A stretch of 64,000 nt of DNA from Gammaproteobacteria bacterium (lineage in GTDB: Bacteria > Pseudomonadota > Gammaproteobacteria > Pseudomonadales > Azotimanducaceae): NCBI GenBank assembly GCA_002684495.1, contig NYVG01000002.1, forward strand, positions 120,970 through 184,969, read 5' to 3'. How positions within the stretch are numbered: the first letter of the stretch is position 1; each line of letters begins with the position of its first letter. The notes under the pieces were generated by a model, which was not told where the DNA came from, ran no database searches, and saw only the letters and a program-made list of their open reading frames with translations. The position numbers and the translations under genes are program-made. Shown here piece after piece: positions 61,700-64,000 of the stretch.

Positions 61700-63154
61700 T
61701 TATGCCTTCGCCCGTAGGCGCGCGTCCCTGCGCGCAATGTTATCGCGCAATCGCGCATGCCGCGCCGGAGTCAGCGGATAATTCCAAATAAGCTTCATGG
61801 CCAACCCATAGAACAGCACAGGGCCAAAACAATAAACCAGCCGCAGCGTTAAAACGCCCAGATCGGTGCTGCCTTCAACCCCCAAGGCGGGATCAAAACC
61901 TAACCGTCCGACAATGTAATACGAAAAACCTGTACCACAGGCGATGGCAAGCTTTTCCGAGATCCCTAAGATCGCAAAATAAGAACCCGCCCGCTTACCA
62001 CCGGTGCGCGCGGAGTCGACGTCCACAACATCTGCCAACATAGCTAGAGGCAGAAACTGTAGACCACCAAAACAAAAGCCTTTAACAATAAAGAGTAAAA
62101 AGAAAACCAAATAGTCCCCTTCGACTAAGAGGAAATTAGCGGCACTGACACAAGCGACAGTGATCAGCGTAACCATAAACGCCTTGTGCTTGCCGAACTT
62201 CTTGCCTAAGAACAGCCAGAACGGAATCGCGGCCAAACCGGCGATGAAGTAAAAGAAATAGGCAGCTCCGATCGTTGGAACACCCACTATGTCGGCAATG
62301 AAAAACAGCGATACCGCGTTGCGAAACGCCTCACCAAACTGAACCAAGAGCACAATAATGAGGACACGCACCATAGGGCCATTCTTCATTAAGTGACCCA
62401 AACTCTCTTTTAGCGATACCTTGGCTACCGTGGCCTGAATCGGCGGTTCCTTAACCATAAAGAAACAAATCGCCGCTGCTACCGGTAGCATGCCGATGAC
62501 CACCAGCGCCAGCCAATACAGAACTGGGCCGGTAAGCGTGCCGCGATCCACTGGCACGGCATTCATAATTTCACCTGTAAAGGCGCCAGTAGCATCCGTC
62601 CAAATTTTGCCGAGTACCGCCACTACGCTGTCACCACCATCGGCGGTAACTTCGACAACAAGGGGCACCGTCGCCGCAAGCAATAGGCCAGCAAGCACAT
62701 AAATCTCTCGCCCAGCGGTCACCCTGGATCGCTGATGATAATCAGTTGAAAGCTCCGCCCCCCACGCTCGATGGGGTAGCGCGATCATTGTCGAACCAAG
62801 GAAAAACACCGTCAGCCAAACGAGCATATAGAGCAGACTCGCATCTGGGGCTGGAATAAATAGTTTGTATATTCCAAGCAGCATGACGGGCGTACCGATA
62901 ATCAGCCAATGTTTGCGCCGCCCAAACGGGGTCCGCCAGCGATCCGACAACTCACCAATCAAGGGATCCGTAACCACATCAGTTAACCGCGCGACCATCA
63001 AGATCAGCCCAACCGTCGCCAGATCTAGCCCAATGACTCCGGAATAATGCGGTGCAAGCCATATCGCCAGCGGGTAACCGTATACAGCCATCGGCATACC
63101 CAGCGAGCCATGTGCATAAATCGTCGCACGCGGTATCGGCTTAATCTCAGACAT
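61700..63154 (-). CDS. GPH-type major facilitator superfamily transporter
   Basis: 484 residues with about twelve membrane spans. The loop RLTDVVTDPLIGELSDRWRTPFGRRKHWLIIG between spans 2 and 3 is the hallmark of the glycoside-pentoside-hexuronide:cation symporter (MelB-like) family. HRAWGAELSTDYHQRSRVTAGRE is the matching intracellular segment. In marine bacteria such carriers import glycosides or other small organic compounds with sodium or protons. GAGGGG precedes the ATG. It converges on the phosphotriesterase-family gene with a six-base gap. Confidence 0.92.
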   Translation of the reverse strand: MSEIKPIPRATIYAHGSLGMPMAVYGYPLAIWLAPHYSGVIGLDLATVGLILMVARLTDVVTDPLIGELSDRWRTPFGRRKHWLIIGTPVMLLGIYKLFIPAPDASLLYMLVWLTVFFLGSTMIALPHRAWGAELSTDYHQRSRVTAGREIYVLAGLLLAATVPLVVEVTADGGDSVVAVLGKIWTDATGAFTGEIMNAVPVDRGTLTGPVLYWLALVVIGMLPVAAAICFFMVKEPPIQATVAKVSLKESLGHLMKNGPMVRVLIIVLLVQFGEAFRNAVSLFFIADIVGVPTIGAAYFFYFIAGLAAIPFWLFLGKKFGKHKAFMVTLITVACVSAANFLLVEGDYLVFFLLFIVKGFCFGGLQFLPLAMLADVVDVDSARTGGKRAGSYFAILGISEKLAIACGTGFSYYIVGRLGFDPALGVEGSTDLGVLTLRLVYCFGPVLFYGLAMKLIWNYPLTPARHARLRDNIARRDARLRAKA

Positions 63155-63213
63155 ATTTTCCCCTCAAAAAATTTCCTGCCTTTGCTCAATATCGAGCGCC
63201 GATCGAGTCGCCG

Positions 63214-63984
63214 CTAGTAGGACTCAACCGTATTTTCGAACCGAAAGCCAGTTTGCGCCATCACCAACCTATGGCGCTCGCCGTCAACATCGGCATCCCA
63301 GGGTTCATAACCTGAATCACCATGCCACATAGCCACTCGGTCACCGCTGGCGGCTTTGACCACTCGGGTTCGATAGGTTTTGTAGCCATGCTGTCGGAAA
63401 TGATTAAGCACGTCTGAACCAGGGCTGTACTTGGACAGATGATATAGGGTGACCCAGGTAGGCGGCACCAAGTCAATCTCACCCTCAGCATGTTTCGCCA
63501 AAGCGTCTTGGGGACGAATCCAAGCATGAGCTTTGATCTCGCCGTCATCTATGGCGATGTTTTCGTCGCCAGAGATTTGCGCGGCAAAAAACCAAGTCGC
63601 GAAACGTTTCTGCGGTCCCGGTGGCGGTGTCCAATGGGCAATCTGCACAAACTCCTCAGCACTCACAGACAACCCAGCTTCTTCTTCAGTTTCTCGCGCG
63701 GCCGCCACTCGAGCCGCCCGCTCCACATCACCACTGACTGGATAATCTTCCGCGTCTATTTTGCCGCCGGGGAATACCCACATGCCGCCAAAGGTGATCT
63801 TGGAATTTTTTTTCAGCATTAACAGCTCAATGCCGTCATCCCCATCCCGCAGTAGCACAACCGTTGCGGCGGGGATCGGTGCCGCAACGCCACTATCGCC
63901 CTCACTGCGCGCATCAATGTTGCCGTACATATCATTCGGATGCTGACTCGCACCTCCTGAACGATCGGTATTTCCATTAGCCAT
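63214..63984 (-). CDS. Nudix hydrolase
   Basis: 256 residues. After a hydrophilic N-terminus the Nudix fold begins at AATVVLLRDGDDGIELLMLKKN. The Nudix box is split by a short insert: GGKIDAEDYP, then AARETEEEAGLSV, which supplies the REx2EExGU metal-binding part. The C-terminal 100 residues (HAWIRPQDALAKHAEGEIDLVPPTW) match NUDT19-like CoA diphosphatases. Such enzymes cut CoA or nucleoside diphosphates. The start ATG is 16 bases from the window end, so upstream signals are out of view. Confidence 0.88.
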   Translation of the reverse strand: MANGNTDRSGGASQHPNDMYGNIDARSEGDSGVAAPIPAATVVLLRDGDDGIELLMLKKNSKITFGGMWVFPGGKIDAEDYPVSGDVERAARVAAARETEEEAGLSVSAEEFVQIAHWTPPPGPQKRFATWFFAAQISGDENIAIDDGEIKAHAWIRPQDALAKHAEGEIDLVPPTWVTLYHLSKYSPGSDVLNHFRQHGYKTYRTRVVKAASGDRVAMWHGDSGYEPWDADVDGERHRLVMAQTGFRFENTVESY

Positions 63985-64000
63985 TAATAATCCTATTTAT

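Noticed and set aside
1-64000. CRISPR arrays, insertion sequences, integrases or replication origins.
   Set aside because: None seen; no transposase, integrase or regularly spaced repeats were found in any frame or strand.

Overview
The window looks like a chromosomal segment of an aerobic, probably marine, gammaproteobacterium. The main clues are rdgC, a fused (bimodular) queF, gnd plus gntK, a small bacterial SRP RNA next to tRNA-Ser(GGA), and many genes for CoA-ester, ester and sulfate-ester breakdown. No taxonomic marker such as 16S rRNA is present, so the assignment is an inference. Both strands are densely coded. There are no phage genes, transposases or CRISPR arrays.

Layout: 1-4.5 kb holds the start of an amidase (cut by the window edge), an Ldh_2-type dehydrogenase, a mini membrane protein, a flavin monooxygenase-like protein and an XRE regulator. 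4.6-16.4 kb holds an orphan gene with a direct-repeat promoter, a BNR-repeat lipoprotein, small regulators, a PPOX-fold protein, a DUF418 membrane protein, a DUF3604 lipoprotein divergent from a parvulin-HupE/UreJ pair, the gluconate genes gnd-gntK and a second luciferase-like oxidoreductase.

16.8-25.4 kb is a separate, apparently G+C-richer block of seven genes on the minus strand: AraC regulator, double CaiB/BaiF CoA-transferase, alpha/beta hydrolase, membrane-anchored tandem DUF1330-like protein, arylsulfatase, a thioredoxin-fold protein and a DUF1330 protein. The thioredoxin-fold gene has an in-frame UGA exactly where the first Cys of its CxxC motif should be. A bacterial SECIS-like hairpin follows it, so it is read here as a selenoprotein. 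This is the most interesting item in the window. The block is flanked by an EF-hand gene remnant on the left and by a gene-free stretch on the right that repeats the leader of the gene to its left.

25.9-32 kb carries an FG-GAP lipoprotein, a PepSY membrane protein with a TonB-dependent receptor (iron uptake), tRNA-Ser and 4.5S RNA. 32-44.7 kb carries an acetyltransferase, queF, an alanine/sodium symporter, an alkylsulfatase, a carboxylesterase, a kinase-like phosphotransferase, a second arylsulfatase, rdgC, an aldo/keto reductase and larC.

44.7-55 kb is an acyl-CoA catabolic region: alpha-methylacyl-CoA racemase, three hot-dog (MaoC-like) proteins, SDR, a paired and motif-complementary acyl-CoA dehydrogenase couple, CoA-transferase and a crotonase. 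The set resembles steroid or branched side-chain beta-oxidation. 55-64 kb adds an FAD sugar-lactone-type oxidase, a third luciferase-like oxidoreductase, a HAD phosphatase, an epoxide-hydrolase-like protein, a phosphotriesterase-family hydrolase, a GPH transporter and a Nudix hydrolase. Together the genes suggest a scavenger of sulfated, esterified and branched or cyclic lipophilic compounds.
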